Source: Arachis hypogaea
Taxonomy: Eukaryota; Streptophyta; Magnoliopsida; Fabales; Fabaceae
Assembly (NCBI RefSeq): GCF_003086295.3
Contig: NC_092054.1
Span: 59,187,546 to 59,251,545 of the forward strand
DNA length: 64,000 nucleotides
Direction: 5' to 3'
The notes under the pieces: model-generated
Database searches by the model: none
The model's input: only the letters and a program-made list of their open reading frames with translations
Told to the model about the DNA's origin: nothing
In this document: positions 46,154 through 57,649 of the stretch, one piece after another
How positions within the stretch are numbered: the first letter of the stretch is position 1
Layout: every line of letters starts with the position of its first letter
Made by a program: the position numbers and the translations under genes

Positions 46154-48361
46154 CTACTTTGAGAGAAGCTTTTTCTGCTTCCTCTCCATAGTTGCAGAGG
46201 GAGATTCTTGAGTTTTAAACACAAGGGAGTCCTCATTCCATTGAAGGACTATTTCACCTCTGTCAACATCAATCACAGCTCTTGCTGTGGCCAGGAAAGG
46301 TCTTCCTAGGATGATGGGTTCATCCTCTTCCTTTCCAGTATCCAGGACTATGAAATTAGTAGGGATGTAAAGGCCTTCAACCTTTACTAACATGTCCTCT
46401 ACTTGTCCATAAGCCTGTTTTCTTGAACTGTCTGCCATCTCTAATGAGATTTTAGCAGCTTGCACCCCATAGATTCCCAGTTTCTCTATTATAGAGAGGG
46501 GCATGAGGTTTATTCCTGAACCAAGGTCACACAGAGCCTTAAAGATCATGGTGCCTATGGTGCAGGGTATTATGAACTTTCCAGGATCCTGTCTCTTCTG
46601 AGGCAATGTCAGTTGATCCAGATCACTTAGTTCATTGATGAACAAGGGAGGTTCAACTTCCCAAGCATCAATGCCAAATAATTTGGCATTCAGCTTCATG
46701 ATTGCACCAAGAAACTTGGCAGTTTGCTCTTTAGTAACATCCTCATTCTCTTCAGAAGAGGAATACTCATCAGAGCTCATGAAGGGCATAAGGAGGTTCA
46801 ATGGAATCTCTATGGTCTCTAGATGAGCCTCAGAGTCCTTTAGTTCCTCAGAGGGAAGCTCCTTATTGATCACTAGACATCCCAGGAGGTCTTCCTCCTT
46901 GGGATTCACGTCCTCTCCTCTCCTCACAGGTTCGGCCATGGCGCTTATGTCAATGGCCTTGCACTCTCCTTTTGGATTCTCTTCTGTATTGCTTGGGAGA
47001 GTACTAGGAGGGATTTCAGTGATCCTTTTACTCAGCTGGCCCACTTGTGCTTCCAGATTTCTAATGGAAGATCTTGTTTCATTCATGAAACTTACAGTGG
47101 CCTTAGACAGATCAGAGACTAAGTTTGCTAAATTAGAAGCATTTTGTTCAGAGTTCTCTATCTGTTGCTGAGTGGATGATGGAAAAGGTTTATTATTGTT
47201 AAACCTATTTCTTCCACCATTATTAAAGCCTTGTTGAGGCTTTTGATCCTTCCATGAGAAATTTGGATGATTTCTCCATGATGAGTTATAGGTGTTTCCA
47301 TAAGGTTCACCTAAGTAATTCACATCTGCTATTGCAAGGTTCTCAGGATCATAAGCTTCTTCTGCATAAGAAGCCTCTTGAGTACTGTTGGATGCAGCTT
47401 GCATTCCATGCAGACTCTGAGAGATCATATTGACTTGCTGAGTCAATATTTTATTCTGAGCCAATATGGCATTCAGAGTATCAACTTCAAGAACTCCCTT
47501 CTTCATAGGCGTCCCATTACTCACAGGATTCCTTTCAGAAGTGTACATGAACTGGTTATTAGCAACCATGTCAATGAGTTCTTGAGCTTCTGCAGGCATT
47601 TTCTTTAGGTGAATGGATCCACCTGCAGAAGTGTCCAGTGACATCTTTGATAGCTCAGATAAACCATCATAGAATATATCCAGGATGGTCCATTCTGAAA
47701 GCATGTCAGAATGACACTTTTTGGTCAACTGTTTGTATCTTTCCCAAGCTTCATAGAGGGATTCACCTTCTTTCTGTCTGAAGGTTTGAACATCAGCTCT
47801 AAGCTTGCTCAGCTTTTGAGGAGCAAAGTACTTGGCTAAGAAAGCCGTGACCAGCTTATCCCAAGAGTTCAGGCTGTCTTTGGGTTGAGAATCCAACCAT
47901 AATCTAGCTCTGTCTCTTACAGCAAAAGGGAAAAGCATGAGCTTGTAGACTTCAGGATCTACTCCATTAGTCTTAATAGTATCACATATCTGCAAGAATT
48001 CAGTTAAGAACTGAAAAGGATCTTCAGATGGAAGTCCATGAAACTTGCAGTTCTGCTGCATCAGAGAAACTAATTGAGGTTTCAGCTCAAAATTGTTTGC
48101 TCCAATGGCAGGAATGGAGATGCTTCTTCCATGTAAATTGGAATTAGGTGCAGTAAAGTCACCAAGCATCTTCCTTACATTATTATTATTTTCGGCTGCC
48201 ATCTCCTTTTCCTGTTCGAAAATTTCTGAAAGGTTATCTCTGGATTGTTGTATTTTAGCTTCTCTTAATTTTCTCTTCAGAGTCCTTTCAGGTTCTGGAT
48301 CTGCTTCCACAAGAATGTTCTTATCCTTGCTCCTGCTCATATGACAAAGAAGAGGGCACAA
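46154..48361 (-). CDS. Athila-like gag with C-terminal retropepsin-like domain (735 aa)
   Basis: A long open frame; Met8 (MSRSKDKN) is the likely start. Residues about 110-220 are a retrotransposon gag capsid domain (RARLWLDSQP, FLAKYFAPQKL, SLYEAWERYKQL). The middle is Asn/Gln-rich with a coiled-coil-like stretch at about 425-450. The C-terminal domain from about 590 has LCDLGSGINLMPLSI with Asp612 as catalytic aspartate, and IILGRPFLATA, matching the aspartic protease of Athila-type elements. The usual motif is D(L/T)GAS; here it is DLGSG, so proteolytic activity is doubtful. No CCHC knuckle is seen. The frame ends with TAG/TAA-type closure before any reverse transcriptase. Confidence 0.9.
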   Translation of the reverse strand: MCPLLCHMSRSKDKNILVEADPEPERTLKRKLREAKIQQSRDNLSEIFEQEKEMAAENNNNVRKMLGDFTAPNSNLHGRSISIPAIGANNFELKPQLVSLMQQNCKFHGLPSEDPFQFLTEFLQICDTIKTNGVDPEVYKLMLFPFAVRDRARLWLDSQPKDSLNSWDKLVTAFLAKYFAPQKLSKLRADVQTFRQKEGESLYEAWERYKQLTKKCHSDMLSEWTILDIFYDGLSELSKMSLDTSAGGSIHLKKMPAEAQELIDMVANNQFMYTSERNPVSNGTPMKKGVLEVDTLNAILAQNKILTQQVNMISQSLHGMQAASNSTQEASYAEEAYDPENLAIADVNYLGEPYGNTYNSSWRNHPNFSWKDQKPQQGFNNGGRNRFNNNKPFPSSTQQQIENSEQNASNLANLVSDLSKATVSFMNETRSSIRNLEAQVGQLSKRITEIPPSTLPSNTEENPKGECKAIDISAMAEPVRRGEDVNPKEEDLLGCLVINKELPSEELKDSEAHLETIEIPLNLLMPFMSSDEYSSSEENEDVTKEQTAKFLGAIMKLNAKLFGIDAWEVEPPLFINELSDLDQLTLPQKRQDPGKFIIPCTIGTMIFKALCDLGSGINLMPLSIIEKLGIYGVQAAKISLEMADSSRKQAYGQVEDMLVKVEGLYIPTNFIVLDTGKEEDEPIILGRPFLATARAVIDVDRGEIVLQWNEDSLVFKTQESPSATMERKQKKLLSK

Positions 48362-50202
48362 AAAAATAATAATAATAATAGAGATCCTTTATACCACAAT
48401 ATAGGGATCCCTGTGTGAGTAGAAGAAGAGGGGGAGACAAAGAATGTAATATAATGGAAGAAACACAACTGTGAGGATGGCAGAGATGTGAGATGAGATG
48501 TTAGGACATGAATGAATGAATAGAATAAGATGGGGGAGGGATAATTTTCGAAAATTATTTTGAAAAAGAGTTAGTGATTTTCGAAAATGGTTTTTGAAAA
48601 TTGATAGTATTTTTTCGAAAATTTTTTTTTAAAATTAAAAATAAAAATAATTAGTTAATTAAAAAGAAATTTTTGAAAAAGAGGGAAGATATTTTCGAAA
48701 ATTAGAGAGAGAGAGTTAGTTAGGTAGTTTTGAAAAAGTTAAGAAACAAACAAAAAGTTAGTTAGTTAGTTGAAACAGATTTTGAAAAGATAAGAAGCTA
48801 GGAAGTTAGAAAATATATTTTTTTGAAAAAGATAAGATAAGAAGATATTTTTGAAAAGATATGATTGAAATTAGTTTTGAGAAAGATTTGATTTTTAAAA
48901 TCACAATTAATGACTTGATTCATAAGAAATCACAAGATATGATTCTAGAACTCAAAGTTTGAATCTTTCTTAACAAGCAAGTAACAAACTTCAAATTTTT
49001 GAATCAAAACATTAATTGATTATGTTATTTTCGAAAATTTGATATAAAAATAAGAAAAAGATTTTTGAAAAATATTTTTAAAATTTTCGAAAATAACTAA
49101 GAATTTTGAAAAAGATTTGATTTTTGAAAAAGATTTTGAAAAAGACAAGATTTTCAAATTGAAAATTTGATTTGACTCATAAGAAACAACTTGATTTTTA
49201 AAATTTTTTGAAAAAGTCAACTCAAATTTTCGAATTTGATGAGAGAAAAAGGGAAAGATATTTTTTTTTTTTTTGAAATTTTTATGAAAAACATGAAAAT
49301 TATGCAATGCATGAAATTTTTAGATCAAAACAATGAATGCATGCAAGAATGCTATGAATGTCAAGATGAACACCAAGAACACTATGAATGTCAAGATGAA
49401 CATCATAGACACAATTTTGAAAAATTTTTAATGCAAAGAAAACATGCAAGACACCAAACTTAGAATTCTTTAATGCTTACGCACTAAGAATTCAAGAATG
49501 CATATGATAAACACCATACAGCACAAAACAAAAAATCATCAAGATCAAACAAGAAGACTTACCAAGAACAACTTGAAGATCATGAAGAACACTATGAATG
49601 CATGAAATTTTCGAAAAAATGCAAGATGCATATGCAAGTGACACCAAACTTATGATATGACTCAAGACTCAAACAAGAACCACAAAAATATTTTTGATTT
49701 TTATGATTTTCTAATTTTTTTGGATTTTTATTTTATATTTTTCAAAAAATTATTTTGAAAAAGAAAATAAGGATTCCAAAATTTTTAATATGAATTCCAG
49801 GAATCTTATGCTCTAAAGCTCCAATCAAAGGGTCAGGCATGGCTTAATAGCCAGCCAAGCTTTAGTATGTAACTCAGACATGACACGCCTGACATTCCTT
49901 ACATTCAACAGCCAATTGGCTAAGAAAGATAAAGAAGCTCTTCTCTTGAGTATAAGAATTGAGACATGGCTTTACAGCCAGCCAGGCTTCAACATGCTTC
50001 ATGAAACACTAGAATTCATTCTTAAAGATTCTGAAGCCATAGAATAATTTATTTTTGAAAACATTTTTTATTAAAATTTTTTTTTTCGAAAACAAAGGAG
50101 AAAATTTTGAAAGATTTTTGAAAAATTTTTGAAAACAAAACAAAAAGAAAATTACCTAATCTGAGCAACAAGATGAACCGTCAGTTGTCCAAACTCGAAC
50201 AA
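48362..50202 (-). other. long leader of the Athila-like element with TTTTCGAAAA palindromes
   Basis: About 1.8 kb between the primer site and gag with no sizeable frame. It is packed with TTTTTGAAAA-like words and the 10-bp palindrome TTTTCGAAAA (near 48546, 48577, 48615, 48691, 49028, 49085, 49603, 50088). It also holds two ACACCAAACTTA words (49451, 49641) and a duplicated TATGAATGTCAAGATGAACA (about 49352 and 49383). Confidence 0.7.
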
Positions 50203-50220
50203 TCCCCGGCAACGGCGCCA
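50203..50220 (-). promoter_or_regulatory. primer-binding site (tRNA-Asp)
   Basis: The minus strand reads TGGCGCCGTTGCCGGGGA, fully complementary to the 3' end of plant tRNA-Asp including CCA. It lies six bases inside the 5' LTR. This primer is typical of Athila-type elements. Confidence 0.9.
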
Positions 50221-50226
50221 AAAACT

Positions 50227-51914
50227 TGGTGCACGAAATTGTGATGTCACATTCATAATTTGTCACAACTTCGATACAACTAACCAGCAAGTGCACTCAG
50301 TCGTCCAAGTAATACCTTACGTGAGTAAAGGTCGAATCCCACGGAGATTGTTGGTATGAAGCAAGCTATGGTCACCTTGTAAATCTCAGTTCAGGCAGAT
50401 ATAAAGTGATAATGGTGTTTTCGAATATTATATAATAAAATAGGGATAGAGATACTTATGTAAATCATTGGTAGGAATTTCAGATAAGCGAATGGAGATG
50501 CTTTTCTTTCCTCTGAACCTCTGCTTTCCTGCTATCTTCATCCAATCAGTCTCACTCCTTTCCATGGCTGGCTTTATGTGATACATCACCACTGTCAATG
50601 GCTACTTTCGGTCATCTCTCGGGAAAATGATCCAATGCCCTGTCACGGCACGGCTAATCGTCTGGAGGCATCACCCTTGCCAATGGCTTCATCTTATCCT
50701 CTCAGTGAATAATATGCTCACGCACCCTGTCACGGCACGGCTATTCATCTGTCGGTTCTCGATCATGCTGGAATAGGATTTACTATCCTTTTGCGTCTGT
50801 CACTAACGCCCTGCAATCGCGAGTTAGGAGCTCGTCATAGTCATTCATTCATCAAATCCTACTCAGAATACCACAGACAAGGTTTAGACCTTCCGGATTC
50901 TCTTGAATGCCGCCATCATTCTAGCTTACGCCACGAAGATTCCGGTTAAGAGATCTAAGAGATATTGATTCTAGCTTATTTCATGTAGAACGGAAGTGTT
51001 TGTCAGGCACGTGTTCATAGGGGAGATGGTGATGAGCGTCACACATAATCATCACCTTCATCACGTTCTTGGGTGCGAATGGATATCTTAGAAGCGAAAT
51101 AAGATGAATTGAATAGAAAACAGTAGTACTTGCATTAATCTTTGGGGAACAGCAGAGCTCCACACCTTAATCTATGGAGTGTAGAAACTCTACCGTTAAA
51201 AATACATAAGTGAAAGGTCCAGGCATGGCCGAGATGGCCAGCCCCCAAAACGTGATCAAAGGATCATAAGGTAATCCAAAGATGTCAAATACAATAGTAA
51301 GAGGTTCTATTTATAATAAACTAGCTACTAGGGTTTACATGAGTAAGTAATTGATGCATAAATCCACTTCTGGGGCCCACTTGGTGTGTGCTTGGGTCGA
51401 GCCTTAACTTTCCACGTGCAGAGGCCATTTGTGGAGTTGAACGCCAGGTTTTGATCCATTTCTGGCGTTCAACTCTGGTTTTGGATCCTTTTCTGGCGCT
51501 GGACGCCAGATTTGGGCAGAAAGCTGGCGTTGAACGCCAGTTTACGTCATCTATTCTTGGCCAAAGTATGGACTATTATACATTGCTGGAAAGCCCTGGA
51601 TGTCTACTTTCTAACTCAATTGGAATCGCGCCATTTCGAGTTCTGTAGAGCCAGAAAATCCACTTTGAGTGCAGGGAGGTCAGAATCCAACAGCATCAGC
51701 AGTCCTTCTTCAACCTCTGAATCTGATTTTTGCTCAAGTCCCTCAATTTCAGCCAGAAAATACCTGAAATCACAGAAAACACACAAACTCATAGTAAAGT
51801 CCAGAAATGTGAATTTAACATAAAAACTAATGAAAACATCCCTAAAATTAACTAGATCCTACTAAAAATATACTAAAAACAATGCAAAAAAGCGTATAAA
51901 TTATCCGCTCATCA
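50227..51914 (-). repeat. Athila-like LTR (5' LTR)
   Basis: Same length as its partner (1,688 bp). About 30 substitutions and two 1-bp indels separate them by eye. Confidence 0.9.
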
Positions 51915-53040
51915 ATAACCATAATCAATACTAATATTGTCTAATAACACCAAATATTTAAATCAATATAAATAATACAATATATGCATTAGTCTAAAAT
52001 CTTATGCATTTTAAACATAAAACATTAACTTATAGTCTTATAATAACTAATAACATAAAATATTAAGGTTTACAATACTTAAATTCCACATAAGAATAGC
52101 CATCATCCATCACTAATAATACAAAATATTAATTGTGTATGATGACTGGGCCACCGGGCCGACTTCGGGTGACCCGAGCCATGGCCTAGACCAGACCCGA
52201 AATAATGACCGGGTACCCTTACCCGACCCTAGACCCGGTGAAATCACACCAAAATAGCCCCTAAAGTGTTCGGGGCTGGACTGGGTCTTCGGGCCGGGCC
52301 GGGCCATGCACACCCCTAGATAGATTTATTCATTTCAGGATTTAGGGTGATTATTTGTTGCTGTATTTTAATTTTAGTTGCTGATTGTTCTTGATTTCTG
52401 GCTCTTTTTAGTATGTTGTGCTGATTGTTCTTGATTTCTGGCTGTGTGAATGTTGTTCTGATTTCTGGCTCTGTGAATATTGTTTTGTTTTTTTAAGGCC
52501 CTATTTTGTTCAATTTTCATTTTGTAGGAAATTGTTTGGGGTATATAAGAAATAAGAAGGAAGACTATCCCAACAGCTACTCTTTTGATTGATTCTATGC
52601 CCCCACAAACTTGAACATAGAATAGAATTGAGGAGAGAAATCCTTCATTATTTCATCATTGGTTTGTTTATGGCATTGCATATTATTGTAGTTTGTTTGT
52701 TTTTTTATTCATTGAACTTTCACAAAATTAATTGTTTATAATCTCCTTTTGTCCAGAATAAACAATTCTTGAGTCCTTACTTAACTTTAACTTTATATCA
52801 GGTGGATTATGTGCTGTTATACAAGTATAAGATTTCTCCTTGAATATAGTATATGCAGTCTAATTCTGATTTCATGAACCAGCATTTAGTGAAGCAAAGC
52901 CACGTAACTTTGTTAGGAGAAATTTAAAATTTAGGATATATATTTAAAATTTATTTACCATGGTTAGACTGGTTGGACCTGTAAACCAATAAACCAATAA
53001 TTAGAGCAGTTCGTTGATCGATCCGATTCTCAGAACCTTG

Positions 53041-53048
53041 ACTAATAG
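53041..53048. repeat. 8-bp target duplication of the outer hAT, right (actaatag)
   Basis: Matches 41037-41044. Confidence 0.85.
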
Positions 53049-54950
53049 CCATCATAAAAACTTTTAAAAATAAAGAAAGAATCTATTTAGATAATTTTTT
53101 TTTTTAAAATTGTCAAAACAGAAATATCAAAATTTATAGCAATTAAAATCGATCCCTCTATTAATAAGAAATTCAATTGAAATAAAATTAAGAAATTCTT
53201 TCTCAGCAAATTTATATCTTTAAATTCGAAAATCTAAAATTATAAGTCCTCTAAATCTATCTAAAATAGATTAACATAATAATGAAGATTCTGAAATAAA
53301 ATAATTAACATGAAAAGGTGAGAATTTAACTGAAATTCTTAATTAAAAAAAAAAACTATCAGAAATAGTAGGATAATGTATATAATGGTAAAAAAACTAA
53401 GGGATATTCATAACTATACCTATAATAACTTGGAAAAAACTTTATTCAAGATAAATAATTATAATGACAAGTAATACAGAAGATATTTATAAATCTTATT
53501 AAGATAAGAAAAAGACCTCTTTGAAAGAACAAACCTCCTAAATTCTCTGTGATTCTAAGAAATAAGTAAAGAAGCCTTTAAAACAATAGTAATCTGCAAA
53601 ATGAAGTAATGGAGTTTGAGACAAATAAAATCCCTAGAAGGTAGTCAAGAAGCTAATGTTTTCGCACAGGTTAATTTTAGGCAATGACAACAAATAAACA
53701 TTTACTTAAAGAAAACCTTCAAAACTTATATCGAGAAATATCTATTATCTATATGCGAAAAAATAATTTAATCGAAAATATAAAAAGAAATGTAGAAAGA
53801 GAAAATGCTTTTATCCTAAATTAATAGAAGAACTATATCAAATGTTAAATCAAACACTTGAAAATACAAAATAAAAAATTCTCTATACAGAAGAAATAAG
53901 AAATGTTAAAAATCCATTTATTTTAGACAATTTTCAAAATAGAAAAAGATAATTAAAAATATAAAATTCTAACAGTCTACCAATTTTAAATAATCTATAG
54001 AATTTAATTAGTCATGAGAAAAGTATTAAAATGATAATAAAATAGAAATAAAAAAATATTATTATAAAATTTACAAAAAATAGTAAAAGGGTAAAACAAT
54101 CCTAAAATAAAATTTTTGGGCACAAAAATTTAAATTTTAAACAAAATGACAAAAATTGGTATAAAAAACAAAGGGACAATTTTAAAAAAATAGCAACACT
54201 TTTAAATAAAGATAATATTTTTATATCATGTCACGTATCAAAATCTAATATATTACAACTTTAGTTAAACGATAAGATCAAACGTTCTTATTTAAAAATA
54301 TTATTGACATTTTTTCTGAAATATCTACCTTATTTTTAACATATTTAGATATATAATGTACTTAATTAATTGACCCTAAATAAATATTATAGGTTATTTA
54401 TCAGAGAAATATAAAGAAAGCAGACGAGACAACTCTATAGTCTGAATATATAAAATATTTTCTTAGAGAAAATAAAATAGTTAAAAACAATCCCTATATA
54501 GGAAGTCCTTTGTATAATAAACTACAATTAGAATAAAAGAAGATTTCGTCTAGAAAAATATTTCTAAAACTTACTCCTCGTTACTTTTTCGCAAATTATA
54601 TATATGATATTGAACTATCTAGAAAACCTTGAAATAAGGGAAGATTTTAATTTTTATAAAACAACAACGTTAATTGATAATGAAAATAAATTGTCTTTAA
54701 ATCTGATTTGGATCTAAAAGCAAAACAAAATTTTGCTAAGAAAAATACTTTAAAAGAACTATTTAGTAGAGAAAATATAATATATTATAAAAAATCCAGT
54801 TAGAAGCACTTATAAAAATAAAATCTGCTAATAGAAAATTAGAAATAGCACTAATATAAGTGATGAAGAAATTAATAAATTAAAAAAAATAAAAATCATA
54901 AAAAAATCTAAAATATGCTGATTCACATCAGTATTATAAAAGTTTTAATT
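53049..54950 (+). pseudogene. continuation of the pararetrovirus-like relic, heavily decayed
   Basis: A-rich plus-strand DNA directly continuing the block cut by the hAT. It carries many short protein-like runs separated by stops (for example around 53200-53260, 53800-53960 and 54400-54640), unlike the simple AT-rich spacers elsewhere. A-rich codon use is usual for Caulimoviridae. No domain could be named with certainty. Its length to the next movement-protein block (about 1.9 kb) is too short for a whole viral genome, so it is also deleted. Confidence 0.35.
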
Positions 54951-54954
54951 AAAT

Positions 54955-55028
54955 CTACCTACATGAAAGGTATTAATTATTCAGTAAATTTAATAATCTA
55001 TGAAAAAAGAATTATAGATCTGATGACA
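54955..55028 (+). pseudogene. second movement-protein block of the pararetrovirus-like relic
   Basis: About 105 bp aligned in the same orientation with 40775-40885, at roughly 75-80 percent. It shares the IHI, IKST, KGIN and IIDL positions. It ends at the Tekay-type LTR that begins at 55034. Two copies in direct order suggest a tandem or a multimeric insertion. Confidence 0.45.
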
Positions 55029-55605
55029 CATCATGTAAGACTTAAGACTTTGTAACTTTTGAAAAATTTTATTACGAACTAATTTTAAATTATTTATTTA
55101 TTAACAGCTTTAATTTTAGAAATTATTTTATTAAAAATAATTAAAACAAATTTTGATAAATTAAATTTAAAATAAATTAAAGTTTTTATTCAGCTTTATA
55201 ATTATTGATTTTTTTTTACAATTTAAAGTTTTAGAAAGATAAAGATAATGAATTAAATAATAAATTAAATAGGAGCGATTATAGTTAGAAAATTTAGCAA
55301 TCAGAATTTGATAATTTAAATATGATATTTGGACTCAGTGGATTTTTTTGAGTCAGAAAACATAGTTTTCTGCGTAAAAACGCGCACTGAAATTTTGACC
55401 AGCAGTACCGATTGAGATCTGTCTGGTACTATAGCTGAGAAAATTAGTTATAAGTGAATAAGGTTAAGAAATTAGGATTTATAATTAGGAAAGGTAGAAA
55501 TATTTAAAATGCGATTTAAAACCCTAATCTTAAAGGTTTTGGCCCAAAATTGGGGCAACGGACAAAAATAAGTAAACCGGGCCCAAGTGGGCCCAAGACC
55601 CAACA

Positions 55606-55613
55606 TATATAAA
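55606..55613 (+). promoter_or_regulatory. candidate TATA box of the Tekay-type LTR
   Basis: TATATAAA follows two GGGCCCAAG elements (55579-55595), a plausible U3 promoter layout. R would start about 30 bp downstream. Confidence 0.4.
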
Positions 55614-56952
55614 CATTAGTTACGAGCATTTCAACTCATTAACCTTAAAGAAAGGGGCTTGGGGCGCTGAAATGGAGAAGGGAGGAAGAAGAGAGAAAAT
55701 CCTAACTCCATCAAACTTCAAATCACCATAACTTTTGATCCGGAACTCGGATTGACGAGTTGTTTGCGGCCACGCGTTGCTCTTCTCATCCTCTACAATT
55801 CTATCTAAGTTTTTTGGTGAGTAATCCACTGTCCTCTGCCTAGTTTTTATTTTCCTCTTTAAATTCGAATTTGGTTTGGGTTTTGAGGAAATCTTGTGAT
55901 TTTGGTTATTTAGGAGTGCTCTAGTATGAGCCATTGGTGATATTCATCACAAAATTTCGTGGGTTAAGATAAGGAACCCTCTAACCCTTGAGATTTATCA
56001 TTTTCGTGAACCCTAGGTTGATGTATATATGTGAAATTGGTTATATTAGTGTATTTAGTGATTTTGGTGCACAATTGGGAGGTTGGTGTTGCTTGTGGAG
56101 CTTTGGTGAAGTTTGGAGCTAAGGGTTGGTGGAGACTTCCAAGAAGAAGCTCAATTATTTTGGCTACAAGAGGTACGGTTTCAGTTTCATTTAAGTACCG
56201 TGTGGTGTGATGAGAATTCCTAGGCTAGATGCCCCTAGGATTAAGTTTGGATTGTGTAAATGGTCGGTAATAATATGCATAGTTGATATGTAATGTGAAT
56301 TAATGATTGAGTTGAGAATTGTGTGGATTTGTATGTTTGGTGTGTTGAGAATTTGATGAATTGGATAATGAATATTGGTTTGTGGAATATGCATTTATAT
56401 TGTGAATTTGGGCCGGAGGCCGTAGATTTTGGGCCGGAGGCCGGAAATAGGTAAGGAAGGTAAGTTGATGTGTGTATTGCGTGATGATATAAGAGATTGG
56501 ATGGATTTTAGATATTGAATGTGTGAATAATTGGTTTGGTTACTAAATAACAAGGTTTGAGGAATTGAGGTGTGAATTTGATAGTTTTGGGTGAAATTGT
56601 GTAAATGAGGAAGGTTTGGTTTGGTTGAGTGTAGTTATGTGAATGTGGTTGGGTTGTGGTCATTTGGATGAGTGAAAATAAATTTGGCTTGTAAACATTG
56701 GAAAAATTGGTGATTTCTAGTTTTGGGTAAAAACTAATTTTTGACCAACTTTGGCGGTTCATAACTCAGTCCACGGAGTTTAGAATTTTTCAAAATTGGA
56801 TTTTTATGGAATTTTATTCAATGATCTTTCCAACGGTTCAGAAATGGTTGAAAAAAGAATTTTGTAGAAGAAGTTATGTGTATTGGAAGTTTGGGGTTTG
56901 AAAATGTAATTCTGCAGCTTTTTAATTTAGTAAAAATTTTGGAAAATTGTGC

Positions 56953-57257
56953 TTCCACGTGCACGCGTAGCCGGCGCGCACGCGTCAGTCTCAATATTTA
57001 CTCATCCACGCGTGCGCCTGGCCGACACGTACGCATCGCTGCACGGTTGCGAATGCCTCGTAGAAAATCCAGAGAGTTGTGCGAGTATTGTGCTGGTTTT
57101 GTGCGAGGAGCACAAAACGCACCCACGCGTACGCGTGGCTGACGCGTATGCGTTGCTCTGCTTTTCTGCCATCCACGCGTGCACATGGGCGATGCGCACG
57201 CGTCACTTTGTTTTTCTGACTTCCACGCGTGTGCGTGGACGACGCGCACGCGTGACC
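56953..57257. repeat. CpG-rich ACGCGT repeat cluster in the LTR
   Basis: Five diverged pairs of CCACGCGTGNGC...GACGCGNACGCGT units spaced about 45-60 bp, partly palindromic, in otherwise AT-rich LTR sequence. The young LTRs carry a shorter version (22396-22484, 30413-30501, 38430-38518). Confidence 0.7.
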
Positions 57258-57649
57258 CTGTTTTAAGCAAAAGTTGATTTTTGAGTCTTTAAAGCCGAAT
57301 TTTAGACTTTTAACCCTCCATTCTCATCCTCTAAGTCTTAAATCCTTATAGTATGCCTAGTAATGGAAAGAAGTTAGGATATGTGGTAACTTGTGGATGA
57401 AGTAAAGTGAGAATCAATGATGAATGATGAGTAATGATGATTGTATGAGTTACTGAAGGTGATGATGGAAGTGCGGTGTATGCCGTGAGCTGAAGGACTG
57501 TATTTAATAATGATTATTGGCTGGTCATGGGTTATGTTATGAGCCGGATGGCTATGGTAAATATTGGTTTATGGCTGAAAATGAAAATATAACTTTAAAT
57601 GATTGTTATCTTGAGCTCTCTTTCTCGAAAGTGCGACCCCAAAGAGTGA

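Larger units (their letters stand above)
42286..51914 (-). mobile_element. non-autonomous Athila-like Ty3/gypsy retrotransposon, 9,629 bp
   Basis: LTRs of 1,688 bp each (42286-43973, 50227-51914), TG...CA ends and a perfect 5-bp duplication. The minus strand reads 5' LTR, tRNA-Asp primer site, a long leader, gag-protease (48361-46154), short repeats, a collapsed env-position ORF, a purine-rich tract and 3' LTR. RT, RNase H and integrase are missing: only about 730 bp separate the gag-protease stop from the env-position remnant. The LTRs differ at roughly 2 percent by eye. It probably moves with enzymes of a full-length relative. Peanut FIDEL and its non-autonomous partners are the obvious comparison, not verified here. 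Confidence 0.9.
41983..52318. mobile_element. inner hAT-like MITE with TAGGGGTGTGCATG ends (about 0.7 kb own sequence)
   Basis: Perfect inverted ends TAGGGGTGTGCATG...CATGCACACCCCTA and perfect 8-bp duplications. The arms are rich in GACCCG/CGGGTC words (ACCCGAACCCGG, GGGCCGGGCC). No coding capacity. It is interrupted by the Athila-like retrotransposon at 42286-51914. Confidence 0.85.
41045..53040. mobile_element. non-autonomous hAT element (about 1.65 kb without nested insertions)
   Basis: Begins CATGGTTTTAAAAATCGGAT and ends with the inverted partner (CAAGGTTCTGAGAATCGGAT read from the right). Perfect 8-bp duplications flank it. The ends are rich in GGACCGGT-type words like those of the 1384-2176 element. 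Own sequence is 41045-41982 and 52327-53040: a GC-rich leader-like segment, then T-rich intron-like DNA. No transposase. Everything between is later insertion. Confidence 0.85.

Noticed and set aside
57002..57270. Overlapping frames on both strands rich in Arg/Ala/His
   Set aside because: Produced by the ACGCGT repeats, open in several frames at once, a repeat artefact.
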